64,000 nt of DNA, taken from contig JAOUMB010000013.1 of NCBI GenBank assembly GCA_029881725.1, forward strand, positions 1-64,000, written 5' to 3'. The notes beneath the pieces are model-generated. The model searched no databases. It was not told the origin of the DNA and saw only the letters and a program-made list of their open reading frames with translations. This DNA comes from Nitrospirota bacterium. GTDB lineage: Bacteria > Nitrospirota > JACRHL01. This document shows, in pieces, positions 1-9,484 of the stretch. How positions within the stretch are numbered: position 1 is the first letter of the stretch; the number at the start of each line of letters is the position of its first letter. A program made the position numbers and the translations under genes.

Positions 1-146
1 ATTCTCTGAAGCGGCGGGAGGGGCACTTTGCACCCGGAGGGTTGGCGCTGTCCTTCGAGTTTCCGGACGATGCCCGGGTCTATCGTGAGTTCCGCCGTCG
101 GCTGGCGCTAATCAGCGAGCGGGTGGAGGCGGCCCACGCGCACTGA
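1..146 (+). CDS. C-terminal fragment of an unidentified protein (5' end outside window)
   Basis: An open frame enters from the left edge (codons from base 3) and stops at TGA 144-146, giving 47 residues. The fragment is Arg-rich and ends in an amphipathic helix-like stretch (FRRRLALISERVEAAHAH). Codon third positions are GC-rich, as in neighbouring genes, which supports real coding. Too little is present to name a family. The next gene runs in the opposite direction, so the two converge with a 14-base gap. Confidence 0.5.
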   Translation, partial: SLKRREGHFAPGGLALSFEFPDDARVYREFRRRLALISERVEAAHAH

Positions 147-160
147 AGGAGGGCTTTTCC

Positions 161-712
161 TCAGTCCAGGGCCGGATCGATACCGGTGGGCAGTCCGTCC
201 ATGCTTACGGCGTTTTTCTCGCGCCAGTACTTCACCAATCCCTCTGGACCGCGCCCCTGGGCCCACTCCTTGAGTCGGGTGCGCTCACCGGTGAACTCCA
301 TCTCCGGCACCGAAAACCCACAGGAACTTTGCACCCGTTCCACTTGCATGTCGATCACCTGCCGGTAGCCGGGGGTGTCCGGAAACAGAGCGATCAACGC
401 CTCCCACTCCGCATCACGCGGGTGGACGGTGCGAGCGGTGCCGTACAGACGCAGGATCATCGGGTCACCGGAAAAGGCGCACAACATCAGGGTGATGCGT
501 CCATCTGCCAGCAGATGGGCGGCGGTCTCGTTGCCGCTGCCGGTCAGGTTCAGCCAGCATACCCGGTTCGGGCCCACCACCCGCAGGGTGTCGTATCCCT
601 TGGGTGACAGGTTGATATGGCCGTTGGCCGCCGCCGTGGCCACGAAAAAGATCGGCTGATTGCGGATGAACCGGGCGTGGTCGTTGCCGATATGGTCAAA
701 CGCTTTGGCCAC
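161..712 (-). CDS. Pyridoxamine 5'-phosphate oxidase family (FMN-binding split barrel) protein
   Basis: About 183 residues. The N-terminal half has the pattern of the PNPOx-like split barrel: FFVATAAANGHINLSPKG, then a WLNLTGSGNETAAHL segment and an LMLCAF strand. Such proteins bind FMN or a related flavin; the substrate cannot be read from sequence and it is probably not PdxH itself. The frame stays open further upstream, but the upstream gene ends at 721, so I place the start at GTG 712, eight bases after that stop. This makes it the second gene of a leftward pair with the exported protein at 721-1443. The C-terminal part (WAQGRGPEGLVKYWREKN) is typical of this subfamily in proteobacteria. 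Confidence 0.8.
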   Translation of the reverse strand: MAKAFDHIGNDHARFIRNQPIFFVATAAANGHINLSPKGYDTLRVVGPNRVCWLNLTGSGNETAAHLLADGRITLMLCAFSGDPMILRLYGTARTVHPRDAEWEALIALFPDTPGYRQVIDMQVERVQSSCGFSVPEMEFTGERTRLKEWAQGRGPEGLVKYWREKNAVSMDGLPTGIDPALD

Positions 713-720
713 CGGGGATG

Positions 721-1443
721 CTATTCCCGTGTCCCATACACCACCCGCACGGGCAGCGCATCTCCGGAGGCGGTAGGCACCACGCCCCGCCCACGAAACT
801 GAACCGACGGGTGATCCCCGTCCAGGGCCATATAGAAAAACATCGGGTCCACCACCTTGCGAATCAGCCATCCGGACGGCTCCATGCGGAATATGGCCGT
901 GGCCCGTCCGTTGACGGTCTCCTCTCCAGTGCGGTTCAGACGGAAGCCGACGGTACCCGTGCGGCTGGGAACGATCAGTTCAAACGCCAGTTGCTCTCCC
1001 GCCGCCAGTCGTCCCCACTCTCGATGGATCAGGGCGGGAATGCTCAGGGACAATAGTTGCATTCCCGCCGAGGCGAGAATGCTCGACTTTTCCTTGTGCT
1101 TTGCATCCTTTTTGAAGCGGATTTCCAACCCACCGTTGGTACGTCGCACGGCTTCCTCCATCCCAAGCCGGAGGTCGGTGGCGCGGTAGGAAACGGCGGA
1201 CAGGGTATCCGCCCGGTACGCTCCCTCGCGTTCGAAAATCAATGTACCGTCTGGCGCACGGTAGGTTACCCGTTCGGTGAAAGTCTCTCCGGTTTCGGTC
1301 ATGGTCTGTTCGCCGGTGTACAGCACCTCGTCGGTTTCCAGGTCGTGGGCGGTAAAATGGGAAGGGGGGGCGGCAATCGCCGGCAAGGGAAACGTGGTTA
1401 TCAGGATGGTGAGCGCAATCAGGCGGACAATTGACCGGGCCAT
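721..1443 (-). CDS. Exported DUF3108-like protein
   Basis: 240 residues with a clear signal peptide (positively charged start, hydrophobic core to about residue 22, AIAA cleavage region). The mature part is beta-rich and resembles periplasmic DUF3108-type proteins, which begin with a phrase like F.A.....G...Y.G.....G and probably fold as a lipocalin- or LolA-like barrel. No catalytic motif is visible. ATG at 1443 is the only start that keeps the signal peptide. It is followed after eight bases by the flavin-binding protein on the same strand, suggesting one transcript. The family assignment is by pattern only. Confidence 0.65.
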   Translation of the reverse strand: MARSIVRLIALTILITTFPLPAIAAPPSHFTAHDLETDEVLYTGEQTMTETGETFTERVTYRAPDGTLIFEREGAYRADTLSAVSYRATDLRLGMEEAVRRTNGGLEIRFKKDAKHKEKSSILASAGMQLLSLSIPALIHREWGRLAAGEQLAFELIVPSRTGTVGFRLNRTGEETVNGRATAIFRMEPSGWLIRKVVDPMFFYMALDGDHPSVQFRGRGVVPTASGDALPVRVVYGTRE

Positions 1444-1634
1444 GGGGAGTCTCCGTCACCAAGGAATTCAGCCTGCAATCTCCTACTCTCAGGCAGTGTA
1501 GGGAAGTTCTGTCGCGAGTGCAAAATATGCCTGTGGCGCAGAGGGTTGGGTTGCGCTGTGCGATGGCCGATAAGGGGTGTACGGCGCGCCGTCGGGTGCG
1601 GATTACAAACACTCTTTTGCATGGGTGATCCGTC

Positions 1635-2084
1635 GTGAACGAGACAGTGGAAAAAAAGCGCGGGAGCAAATGGCTGATCCTCCTCATGTGCTCGCTGACG
1701 TTCAGCTTTGTGTTCCGTGCGGAGTTGGCCGATTTTACCCTCAAGGTGACGGCTCAGGCGTTGAACCGGAAACTCCCCACCATGATGGGTGACGGTCTGC
1801 GTCTTGAGGGTGTGGCCGCCGCGCCGGAGAAGCGGTTGCTTGCCTATTTGACCCTGCTGGACATGCCGGGCGCCAGCCCGGCGGCGCGCCAGGTGAGCAA
1901 GCAACTGCCCGGAATGGTGCGTGAGGGGGCCTGTGGCGAACAAAAGATTCGCCAGTTGTTGGATTTTGGGCTGGTGCTGGAGTTCTCCTTTTCCGGTAAC
2001 GACGGCAAGCCGGTGGGGACCAGTGTGGTGGACGCTGCTGCGTGCGCGGGGGTACCGCTACCAGTGACCACGGCCGCACACTGA
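1635..2084 (+). CDS. Hypothetical membrane-anchored protein
   Basis: 149 residues from GTG 1635. The N-terminus is basic (VEKKRGSK) and followed by one hydrophobic segment (about residues 13-28) that could be a signal anchor or an uncleaved signal peptide. The rest is a soluble domain with two cysteines (GACGE and AACAG), possibly a periplasmic disulphide. No family recognised. GC-rich third positions support coding. A perfect 7-bp hairpin follows the stop at once. It diverges from the exported DUF3108-like gene, and the 190-base gap between them presumably holds both promoters. Confidence 0.6.
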   Translation: MNETVEKKRGSKWLILLMCSLTFSFVFRAELADFTLKVTAQALNRKLPTMMGDGLRLEGVAAAPEKRLLAYLTLLDMPGASPAARQVSKQLPGMVREGACGEQKIRQLLDFGLVLEFSFSGNDGKPVGTSVVDAAACAGVPLPVTTAAH

Positions 2085-2101
2085 CGCACTTCGCAAGTGC
2101 G
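2085..2101 (+). other. Perfect hairpin immediately after the 1635-2084 gene
   Basis: CGCACTT / AAGTGCG form a 7-bp stem with a 3-base loop starting right after the stop codon. No T-tract follows, so this is not a canonical intrinsic terminator. It may stabilise the 3' end of the message. Confidence 0.4.
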
Positions 2102-2404
2102 ATGGTGCGGATGGCATCGGCACGGGTTTCAACAGGCCCTGAACAGGTAGATCGGGGGATCCGCGACGCGCTTGATCTTGAGTGGGTACCTGTTCGCGTC
2201 GACGATTTCGGATCAGCTTCTGAATAATCTATCGAGACCAGTGCCAGGATGCGGACCGCCAATGGCGATGCCCTCGTGGGGTAACCCGCTCCACCCGTGT
2301 ACGAGAGGCGGGTGCGCACCCCCCTGTAACCCCTCACTGCCTCAAGGGGACAGACCGGCACTGTAACCCATTAAATCAGAACAGCCAGCAATACGGGGTC
2401 CAGT
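2102..2404. other. Intergenic region, no gene seen
   Basis: About 300 bases between convergent genes. No frame has convincing length, start or ribosome-binding site on either strand, and no tRNA-like or repeat structure is evident. Short inverted segments occur but none is a convincing terminator. Confidence 0.4.
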
Positions 2405-2944
2405 TCAGATGCGCTGCGCGACGATCCGCGCGCAGGCGGTTTGTGCCGCTTCGTCGATGCGCTCCTCGTAGTGGCGCACCCGGAAGCCGGAATCAAACTC
2501 GCGCAGCAATTCGTTTTTTCCCCAGGCAAATTCGGCATGGCGCGGGGTTCCCCAGCGCTCGCGCTGATCGATCAGGAAGGTTTCGTAGACCAGAAAACCG
2601 CCCGGCATGACCGCGTTGCGGATCGCTGGCATCAGCGGACGGTGCAGAAAATAGAACACGCACACCACTCCGAACGGTCCCGGCAGGGTGGCCCCTTCCG
2701 CCTCCAGATCACTCTTGGTGACGTGGGCTTCGATGTCGCGCTTGCGGACCTCGGCCATCACGTGGCCGATGGAGTCGTCGTCGTATTCCACACCCGTGAC
2801 GTTAAATCCCTGTTCCGCCAGGTAAATCAGGTTGCGCCCCTTGCCGCAGGCCACATCCAGTGCAGTCATCGCCGGGGCGGTTTTGAGCAGATCGATCTGC
2901 CCGGTCAGAAAAGGGGACGGCTGGTCGCTGTGTTCGTGGGCCAC
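2405..2944 (-). CDS. Class I SAM-dependent methyltransferase (TehB/UbiE-like)
   Basis: 179 residues. Motif I DVACGKGRN (about residues 30-38) and the acidic end of strand 2 (GVEYDDDS) form the SAM-binding site, and a motif IV-like stretch (VVCVFYFLHRPL) follows. It is short, as in the TehB-like group that methylates small substrates; the substrate is unknown. The start is GTG 2944, supported by AAGGAGG eight bases upstream. It stands alone between glmS and a non-coding gap. Confidence 0.8.
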   Translation of the reverse strand: MAHEHSDQPSPFLTGQIDLLKTAPAMTALDVACGKGRNLIYLAEQGFNVTGVEYDDDSIGHVMAEVRKRDIEAHVTKSDLEAEGATLPGPFGVVCVFYFLHRPLMPAIRNAVMPGGFLVYETFLIDQRERWGTPRHAEFAWGKNELLREFDSGFRVRHYEERIDEAAQTACARIVAQRI

Positions 2945-3071
2945 GGGATGCGCCTCCTTGCGCGGTAGATCAGTAACGTCTGCACAGTCTATTCGGCCAT
3001 CCCGGCCAGACCGTTAAACCAGCACTTCACCTGTTGGGCGGGACAACAGAACGAATTAACTTTGTGTGAGT

Positions 3072-4904
3072 TTATTCAACCGTCACGCTTTTGGCCAGAT
3101 TACGCGGCTGGTCCACGTCGCATCCCCGCAGCACCGCGATGTGATAGGCCAGAAACTGCAACGGAATCGTATACAGTGCAGGGGAGGCAAAAGGCCCGGC
3201 CATCGGTACGCGCAGCACCGCATCCACCTTGGCGGACAGTTCGGTGTCGGCGTCGTCCACCACGGCGATCACGATGCCGTCGCGGGCTTTCACTTCCATG
3301 GCATTGGCCACCACTTTTTCATATTGGGGGCCCGGAGGAGCCAGCATCACCACCGGCATTTCCTCGTCGATCAGCGCGATGGGGCCGTGTTTCATCTCTC
3401 CGGCCGCATAGGCTTCCGCATGAATGTAGCTGATTTCCTTCAGTTTCAACGCCCCCTCCAAGGCGATGGGGAACATGGATCCACGTCCCAGGAACAGGAA
3501 ATCCCGGTGCCGGAAGAATTGTTTGGCCAAGGACTCCGCCTCATCTTCACGGGCCAGAGCCATTTTTACCTGCCCCGGTAAACGGGCCAGATCGTCCAGC
3601 AACTCCCGAGCTCCCTCCGCACCCAACGTACCGCGCACGCGCCCCAGATGCACTGCAAACAGATACAGGGCCACCAACTGGGTGGTGAATGCCTTGGTGG
3701 AGGCCACACCAATTTCCGGTCCGGCGTGGGTGTATACCACCCCATCGGCGGCGCGCGCGGCGGAACTGCCCACCACGTTGCACACGGTCAGCAGCGTCGC
3801 CCCCTTTTTTCGGGCCTCCTGCATGGCCGCCAGGGTGTCGGCGGTTTCGCCTGACTGGGTAATGGTCAAAATCAGTTCGCCGGGTCCAGTGAGCGGGTCC
3901 CGGTAACGGTATTCTGATGCGATATCCACTTCCACCGGCAGGCGGGCCACCGCCTCGATCATGTATTTGGCAGCCAGCCCCGCGTGCCAACTGGTGCCAC
4001 AGGCAACGATGGTGATGCGCGTCAGCGCGCGCAGGGCATCGTCGGAGATTTCCATCTCCGGCAGCAGCACCCCGTCCCGGTCCGGCGTCACGCGCCCCAT
4101 CATGGTGTCGCTGATGGCCGACGGCTGCTCGTGTATTTCTTTTAACATGAAGTGCTTGAACCCGGCCTTTTCGGCCATCACCGGGTTCCAGTCCACCACG
4201 TTCACCGGGTGCGTGACCGGCGTGCCGTCCACCCGGGTGACCGTCACTCCGTCCGCCGTCAGTACCGCCACCTCGCCATCATCCAGATAAATCACCCGGC
4301 GGGTGTGGGCCAGAATGGCCGGAATATCGCTGGCGATGAAATTTTCGCCCTCTCCCATACCGACCACCAGCGGGCACGCCTTGCGCGCTGCGTATACAAC
4401 GTCCGGCGCATCCTCGCACACCAGCCCCAGGGCGTACGCCCCACGAACCTCGCCCAATACGTGACGCAGCGCGGCTTCGGCATTGTCCCCCTGCTGCATG
4501 CGCTCATCGATCAGGTGTGCAATCACCTCGGTATCGGTTTCCGAGTTCATGGTGCGGCCCGCGGCAATCATCCGTTCACGCAACGGGATGTAATTCTCAA
4601 TAATGCCGTTGTGTACCAGAGCGATGCGCCCCACCTTGTGCGGGTGCGCGTTGGGCACGCTGGGGCGTCCGTGGGTCGCCCATCGAGTATGGCCGATCCC
4701 GGTCGTGGCGATATATTCCTTGCCGTGGATCTGCGCCTCCAGTACGGCCAATTTGCCTTCGCCGCGCTCCACGGCGATACCGTTTCCCGGCTCCAGCACG
4801 GCAATTCCCGCTGAGTCGTACCCCCGGTATTCCAGTTTGCGCAACCCTTCGATCAGCACCGGGACCGCCATCTGCGACCCCACATACCCGACAATCCCGC
4901 ACAT
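3072..4904 (-). CDS. glmS: Glutamine--fructose-6-phosphate aminotransferase (isomerising)
   Basis: 610 residues, the usual length. The N-terminus MCGIVGYVG exposes the catalytic Cys2 of the class II glutaminase domain (about 1-240). Two SIS sugar-isomerase domains follow; the first holds CGTSWHAG and ITQSGETADT. The C-terminus DQPRNLAKSVTVE is the family signature that closes the active site. The cytosolic enzyme makes glucosamine-6-phosphate from fructose-6-phosphate and glutamine, the entry to peptidoglycan and LPS precursors. It lies downstream of ruvB on the same strand with a 163-base gap. I see no glmU next to it and no convincing leader ribozyme; the ribozyme form is typical of Firmicutes. 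Confidence 0.98.
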   Translation of the reverse strand: MCGIVGYVGSQMAVPVLIEGLRKLEYRGYDSAGIAVLEPGNGIAVERGEGKLAVLEAQIHGKEYIATTGIGHTRWATHGRPSVPNAHPHKVGRIALVHNGIIENYIPLRERMIAAGRTMNSETDTEVIAHLIDERMQQGDNAEAALRHVLGEVRGAYALGLVCEDAPDVVYAARKACPLVVGMGEGENFIASDIPAILAHTRRVIYLDDGEVAVLTADGVTVTRVDGTPVTHPVNVVDWNPVMAEKAGFKHFMLKEIHEQPSAISDTMMGRVTPDRDGVLLPEMEISDDALRALTRITIVACGTSWHAGLAAKYMIEAVARLPVEVDIASEYRYRDPLTGPGELILTITQSGETADTLAAMQEARKKGATLLTVCNVVGSSAARAADGVVYTHAGPEIGVASTKAFTTQLVALYLFAVHLGRVRGTLGAEGARELLDDLARLPGQVKMALAREDEAESLAKQFFRHRDFLFLGRGSMFPIALEGALKLKEISYIHAEAYAAGEMKHGPIALIDEEMPVVMLAPPGPQYEKVVANAMEVKARDGIVIAVVDDADTELSAKVDAVLRVPMAGPFASPALYTIPLQFLAYHIAVLRGCDVDQPRNLAKSVTVE

Positions 4905-5067
4905 GTTTAGATCTCGCGACCGGTATTGAATTGATAAACCGCAGGCAACCCCGCGAAGGATGAAACCGCCTCAAGTGCCAAGCAATAGAAGGCCGCGGTG
5001 GGGGACGGGTGGGGCATTGCCTGGGCAGCTTCCACGACGGCCGAATCGTGCTGGTTCGATATCGCCA

Positions 5068-6135
5068 CTATCCGTCTCCAAACAGATCGCTTTGCGGTCT
5101 GGGCGGCAGTGCCCGTCCCAGATGCTCCACCGCCCTGGCAGTGGCCACACGGCCGCGCGGGGTGCGATCCAGGAAGCCCTCTTTTAGCAGGTACGGCTCA
5201 TACACGTCCTCAATGGTATCGCGGGACTCTCCCAATCCGGCCGCCAGCGTGTCCAGCCCTACCGGGCCACCACCGTACTTGTCCACAATGGACGACAGCA
5301 GCTTGCGGTCCATCGGATCGAGTCCGCCTTCGTCGACCTCCATCATGGCCAGTCCCGCGCGGGCGGTTTCCAGATCAATGGCGCCGGTGCCCTTCACCTG
5401 GGCCACGTCGCGCACCCTGCGCAACAAGCGGTTGGCGATTCGGGGGGTGCCCCGCGAGCGGCGGGCGATCTCCATCGCCCCTTCGCTGGACAGGGGGACT
5501 TCGAGCAGTTGGGCCGAGCGGGTGACAATGCGCACCAACTCCTGCGGGGTATAGAATTCCAGCCGGCTGATGATTCCGAACCGGTCGCGCAGCGGGCCGG
5601 TGAGCAGGCCGGCACGGGTGGTGGCCGCCACCAGAGTGAACGGCGCCAAATCGATTTTCACCGAGCGTGCCCCCGGCCCCTGGCCGATCACCAGATCCAG
5701 GGTGTGGTCCTCCATGGCCGGGTACAGCACTTCTTCCACCGCCGGGTTCAGGCGGTGAATCTCATCGATGAACAGCACGTCCCGCGGTTGCAGGTTGGTG
5801 AGGATGGCGGCCAGGTCGCCACCATGTTCGATCGCCGGGCCGCTGGTTCCCACCATGTTGACCCCCAGCTCCGTGGCCACGATGTGCGCCAGGGTGGTCT
5901 TGCCCAGTCCGGGGGGGCCATACAGGATTACGTGATCGAGCACCTCCCCCCGTCCGCGGGCGGCCTCGATATACACGGTCAGGCTTTCCTTGATGCGCTC
6001 CTGGCCCACATAGTCCGCCAGGGTGCGCGGACGCAGTGCCGGTTCTCGGCGCGCCTCGGCGTCACCCGCCTGTGGGTCGGTCAGCCGGTCGGATTCATAA
6101 TCCAGGTCGGGCATGGAGGAAAAATCGGGCTGCAT
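5068..6135 (-). CDS. ruvB: Holliday junction branch-migration ATPase RuvB
   Basis: 355 residues. The AAA+ core shows Walker A (GPPGLGKTT, about residue 70), Walker B (FIDEIHRLN) and sensor 1 (ATTRAGLL), followed by RDRFG. The C-terminal winged helix contains [11 protein letters not shown] and ends near RTPRGRVAT. RuvB forms hexameric rings that drive branch migration with RuvA in the cytoplasm. It is the last gene of the ruvC-ruvA-ruvB block, 67 bases after ruvA. The start ATG 6135 has only a weak ribosome-binding site, and another in-frame Met is close by (MQPDFSSM). Confidence 0.98.
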   Translation of the reverse strand: MQPDFSSMPDLDYESDRLTDPQAGDAEARREPALRPRTLADYVGQERIKESLTVYIEAARGRGEVLDHVILYGPPGLGKTTLAHIVATELGVNMVGTSGPAIEHGGDLAAILTNLQPRDVLFIDEIHRLNPAVEEVLYPAMEDHTLDLVIGQGPGARSVKIDLAPFTLVAATTRAGLLTGPLRDRFGIISRLEFYTPQELVRIVTRSAQLLEVPLSSEGAMEIARRSRGTPRIANRLLRRVRDVAQVKGTGAIDLETARAGLAMMEVDEGGLDPMDRKLLSSIVDKYGGGPVGLDTLAAGLGESRDTIEDVYEPYLLKEGFLDRTPRGRVATARAVEHLGRALPPRPQSDLFGDG

Positions 6136-6202
6136 GGAAGGTAGGATAGCACGGGGAAAGGTGATTTTGGCGGCAGCTGTCCGCTACCACGGGAAGGTGA
6201 TT

Positions 6203-6811
6203 TTACCCCTTCGCCAACTGCGCCAGCCCCAGTCGGATCAAGCCTTCCAACGGCATGTCCGGGTGTTCGGCGAGGACGGTCTGGATGGCTTTATCCGCGC
6301 GTGCCTTGGAGTATCCCAGATTGACCAGTGCGGACACCGCGTCACCCATCCCCGCACCGGGCAGAGCGGGGGTTCCAGCCGAGGCGGTGGCCATGACGGG
6401 GGAAACACCAAGGCCCAGCACCTTGTCCTTTAGCTCCAGCGCCAAGCGGCTGGCGGTCTTTTTTCCCACCCCGGATACCCTGGAAAGCGCCGTCACGTCC
6501 GCCCGGGCGATGGCCCCGGCCAACTCCGCAATCGGCAGATCCGAAAGCAGCGCCAGCGCCACCTTGGGGCCCACCCCGGTTACGCCGGTCAACAGCAGGA
6601 ACATGGCCTTTTCCGGCTTGCTGCCAAAGCCGTACAGGTGAAATGCATCCTCACGTACCAGGGTGTGTACGTACAGGGTTGCTTCCGCACCCTCCCGCAA
6701 GGTCATTGATGTGGAGCGGGGGCAGAACACCTCGTAGCCAACCCCATGCACGTCCACGGTCAGCCGCTGGTCGTCCCGTTCCGCCACAGTGCCGGTCAAG
6801 CGCGCAATCAT
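6203..6811 (-). CDS. ruvA: Holliday junction DNA-binding protein RuvA
   Basis: 202 residues from ATG 6811 (MIARLTGTV, the usual N-terminus), close to the normal length of about 203. The frame continues upstream, but the start at 6811 overlaps the ruvC stop as ATGA, which indicates translational coupling. Domain I is an OB-fold; domain II has two helix-hairpin-helix motifs (GVTGVGPKVALALL and RVSGVGKKTASRLALEL); domain III is the flexible C-terminal RuvB-binding module (ALVNLGYSKARADKAI). It recognises four-way junctions and loads RuvB. Confidence 0.97.
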   Translation of the reverse strand: MIARLTGTVAERDDQRLTVDVHGVGYEVFCPRSTSMTLREGAEATLYVHTLVREDAFHLYGFGSKPEKAMFLLLTGVTGVGPKVALALLSDLPIAELAGAIARADVTALSRVSGVGKKTASRLALELKDKVLGLGVSPVMATASAGTPALPGAGMGDAVSALVNLGYSKARADKAIQTVLAEHPDMPLEGLIRLGLAQLAKG

Positions 6812-7326
6812 CTCCTTCTCCCTTGTGTGGCGCCTGCCGCCAGAGCCTCGTAGCGCCCGCGTTGAATGTGGCACAGGGCGATGCCCAGCGCGTCAGCCGC
6901 GTGTTCCGAGGGAGGATCGCCGGGCAGGTTCAGCAGCCGCTTGATCATATAGATCACCTGCTCCTTGGGCGCGGCGCCGTTTCCGGCCACGGTCTGCTTG
7001 ACCGTTACCGGGTTCACGTCCACCACTGGCAACCCGGCCCGGGCCGCCGCCAGAAGAATAACCCCGCGGGCCTGACCCAGTTTGATCGGCGTTTGCGGGC
7101 TTTTGGTTTTGGAGATGAACGCCGTTTCCACCGCCACAGCATCCGGGTGAAATTCGGCAATCAGTGATTCAATGCAGTCGAAGATGGCCAGCAGCCGCAT
7201 TTCCATCGGATTCCTGGCGCTGGAGCGGATGTCGCCCGCGGTAAGGCAGTGAAAGCGGTTTCCTTCCCCGGCCACCACGCCATAACCAGTGGCCACGGTG
7301 CCCGGATCGACCCCCAGGACAATCAC
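6808..7326 (-). CDS. ruvC: Crossover junction endodeoxyribonuclease RuvC
   Basis: 172 residues, normal size. The first strand VLGVDPGTVATGYG carries the first catalytic Asp. VETAFISKTKSPQTPIKLGQARG carries the conserved Glu (quoted here only to locate it, about residues 67-89), and HAADALGIALCH near residue 150 carries the C-terminal Asp. It resolves Holliday junctions in concert with RuvAB. The start is GTG 7326 with AAGGGA upstream. It overlaps ruvA by four bases and lies 57 bases after yebC, so yebC-ruvCAB is probably one operon. Confidence 0.97.
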   Translation of the reverse strand: MIVLGVDPGTVATGYGVVAGEGNRFHCLTAGDIRSSARNPMEMRLLAIFDCIESLIAEFHPDAVAVETAFISKTKSPQTPIKLGQARGVILLAAARAGLPVVDVNPVTVKQTVAGNGAAPKEQVIYMIKRLLNLPGDPPSEHAADALGIALCHIQRGRYEALAAGATQGRRR

Positions 7327-7383
7327 CGGCGATGTCCCTTTTGCAAGGCGCGGGCAAAAACCGGCGGGGAGGGCACGGGCCGA

Positions 7384-8133
7384 CTACCCCATCAACTGTT
7401 CGAGAACGTCGTCGGGAATGTCGAAGTTGGCGGCGACCGACTGGACATCGTCCTGGTCTTCCAGAAGATCCATGATCTTGATCATCTTTTCCGCATCCTT
7501 ACCCTCGATGCCCACGTGGTTTTCGGGCACCATGCGGACTTCGGCGTCGGAAGGTTCAATGTCCGCCGCCTTCAGGGCTTCCAGCACCGCCTCGAAGTCT
7601 TCCGGGGTGGTGGTGATGGAGAACGAGTCGCCGTCGTTTTGCAGGTCTTCGGCACCGGCCTCAAGGGCGAGTTCCATCAGGTCGTCCTCTGAACGCCCCT
7701 CCGCGTCGACGGTGATCACACCCTTGCGGTGAAACATCCACCCCACGCATCCGTTTTCACCCATCTTGCCACCGTTTTTGGACAGGATGTAGCGGATTTC
7801 ACCCACCGTGCGATTGCGGTTATCGGTGGCCACGTCGATCAGGATCGCCACCCCTCCGGGGCCGTATCCCTCATAGACGATCTCCTCGTAGGTGACACCT
7901 TCCAGATCGCCGGTGCCCTTCTGAATGGCGCGGGTAACATTGTCGAGCGGCATGTTGGCACTGCGTGCCTTGAGCATCGCCAGCCGCAGGCGCGGGTTGG
8001 CATCCGGATCGCCGCCGCCGGTTTTGGCGGCGACGGTCAGTTCTTTAGCCAGCTTGGTGAATATCTTTCCGCGCTTGGCATCCACCGCCGCCTTGCGGTG
8101 TTTGGTGTTAGCCCACTTGGAATGTCCCGCCAT
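7384..8133 (-). CDS. yebC: YebC/PmpR-family protein
   Basis: 249 residues starting [14 protein letters not shown], the family hallmark. The family has three domains and is known both as a DNA-binding transcriptional regulator and, in recent work, as a factor that helps ribosomes through difficult proline-rich stretches. ATG 8133 has GGAG nine bases upstream. Its place immediately before ruvC is a widely conserved arrangement. No unusual insertions or missing segments. Confidence 0.95.
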   Translation of the reverse strand: MAGHSKWANTKHRKAAVDAKRGKIFTKLAKELTVAAKTGGGDPDANPRLRLAMLKARSANMPLDNVTRAIQKGTGDLEGVTYEEIVYEGYGPGGVAILIDVATDNRNRTVGEIRYILSKNGGKMGENGCVGWMFHRKGVITVDAEGRSEDDLMELALEAGAEDLQNDGDSFSITTTPEDFEAVLEALKAADIEPSDAEVRMVPENHVGIEGKDAEKMIKIMDLLEDQDDVQSVAANFDIPDDVLEQLMG

Positions 8134-8171
8134 GGGGGTGCTCCGCCGCTATGAAACCAGAGGGTGCCGGA

Positions 8172-8531
8172 CTAGTTGCCGCCTGTCGGGGCCGCATTGC
8201 CTTCCGCCGGAGCGGACAGGTCGGGCAGGGCCGCCGGGGCGATTTCGTCGGTGAAGAACTCGGTGCTGGTGACGCCCATGTCATCCACCACCGAAGAGCC
8301 GGCCTGATTGCGGGCCGCAACCGCTAAGGACAGCGAGGTGACCATGAAGATCCCCGCGCAAGTGACGGTTACCTTGGCCAGAAAGCTGGTGGCGCCGCGG
8401 GCACCGAAAAGGGTGTGACTGCCGCCGCCGAAGGCCGCGCCAATGTCCGCGCCCTTGCCGTGCTGGAGCAAAATAATGCCGATCATCAGCACACAGGCGG
8501 TAACGTGAAGAATGGTAAGCAGGGTGGCCAA
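8172..8531 (-). CDS. secG: Preprotein translocase subunit SecG
   Basis: 119 residues from TTG 8531, supported by CAGGAA nine bases upstream. Two membrane helices (about residues 2-20 and 52-73) flank the conserved GKGADIGAAFGGG loop and LFGARGATSFLAK. SecG is the small non-essential subunit of SecYEG and eases SecA-driven translocation. The C-terminal tail of about 40 residues is Pro/Ala/Glu-rich, as in other proteobacteria. The commonly preceding tpiA is absent here; the gene starts next to a divergent promoter region and ends 38 bases before yebC. Confidence 0.95.
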   Translation of the reverse strand: MATLLTILHVTACVLMIGIILLQHGKGADIGAAFGGGSHTLFGARGATSFLAKVTVTCAGIFMVTSLSLAVAARNQAGSSVVDDMGVTSTEFFTDEIAPAALPDLSAPAEGNAAPTGGN

Positions 8532-8830
8532 TGTGTAAATTCCTGTACAGCCGGTTGCCGCAAAAGCCGCCCGTTTAAAACGGGATGGCTCCCCATACCC
8601 CCCGCCGCCGGAAAAATGGCCGGGACCGTTGGCGCGGAGGTAAGCGCGCCATTATAGCGGCAAACACAGCAAAAACAAAGGGGGCAGGGATGTTCGCCGC
8701 TTCGGTGCGGGCCTCAGGTGCGGCATTTGTCTTTTATCACTCAGTTGCCGATAGGTAAGAGCGGTTTTGCATCGGACAGAGTATATTTGGCCGGTTTCCG
8801 CAACTATAAGAAAATACAGAAAAAGGGGAG
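8532..8830. other. Divergent intergenic region between secG and the DUF3592 gene
   Basis: About 300 bases with no coding frame. The right half is AT-richer (TTATAGCGGC and ACTATAAGAAAATACAG) and presumably carries the promoter of the rightward gene; the left half should drive secG. No tRNA or repeat seen. Confidence 0.4.
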
Positions 8831-8833
8831 GTG

Positions 8834-9484
8834 ATGGGCTCCTATTCGCTACACAAAACGGTATCTCCGGAACGGAAACTCGAGGCCACCCGCGCGCGCC
8901 ATTATCGCGACAAGGCGGAATCGGCCCTGTTCCGTCAATACATCAAAATCGCTTTAGCCCTGTGTGTGGCCCCGGCCCTGTTTTTTGTAAAGGCCATCAG
9001 CGCCTACGTGGTCACTGCCATGGGTGCGGTGTTTCTGGTTGGTGGAGTGGCGGGTTCCGTCTGGTACGGACGCCGGTTCAAAAACAGCCAGAACCGGGAG
9101 GAATGGCCCACGGTGGAGGGGCGCATGCTCAAAAGTCGTCTGATCAAACTGCCCTCCAAGTTCGCGCGTGGAACCTTTGATTACCTGCCCGAGGTGCAGT
9201 ATGAATACACCGTGCGCAACAAAACCTACACCGGCACGGCGATTCGTGTGGGAGATGACAAGGATCCCCTGCTGGAAACCCATCGCGGGCGTTGGGCGCC
9301 ACTGATCGAACGGCAGCCGGTGGGCAGTTTCATCCGAATCCACTACAATCCGGACCGACCGGCCGAGGCGTGTCTGGAGCCAAGCGAGTCCGGTTTAGGT
9401 GTGGCGTTTGTCACCGCCGGACTGGTGGCCGTTCAGGGGGCTTACGGCCTGCTGAATGGACTGATCCGGATGGGGGTCTGGTAG
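8834..9484 (+). CDS. DUF3592 domain membrane protein
   Basis: 216 residues. Two adjacent hydrophobic segments lie at about residues 37-75. A soluble domain follows with the DUF3592 pattern: WPTVEGRMLKSRL, then Y-P-V-Y-Y spacing, and PVGSFIRIHYNPDRPAEACL. A final hydrophobic stretch lies near the C-terminus. The function is unknown; the family is a beta-rich membrane-attached domain. GTG 8831 and ATG 8834 are adjacent in frame; GGGGAGG sits so close that ATG 8834 is the better choice. It stands alone, with 270 bases before the next gene. Confidence 0.8.
   Translation: MGSYSLHKTVSPERKLEATRARHYRDKAESALFRQYIKIALALCVAPALFFVKAISAYVVTAMGAVFLVGGVAGSVWYGRRFKNSQNREEWPTVEGRMLKSRLIKLPSKFARGTFDYLPEVQYEYTVRNKTYTGTAIRVGDDKDPLLETHRGRWAPLIERQPVGSFIRIHYNPDRPAEACLEPSESGLGVAFVTAGLVAVQGAYGLLNGLIRMGVW

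Noticed and set aside
3000-3071. CTGTTG/CAACAG hairpin after glmS as terminator
   Set aside because: Only 6 bp and no T-tract.
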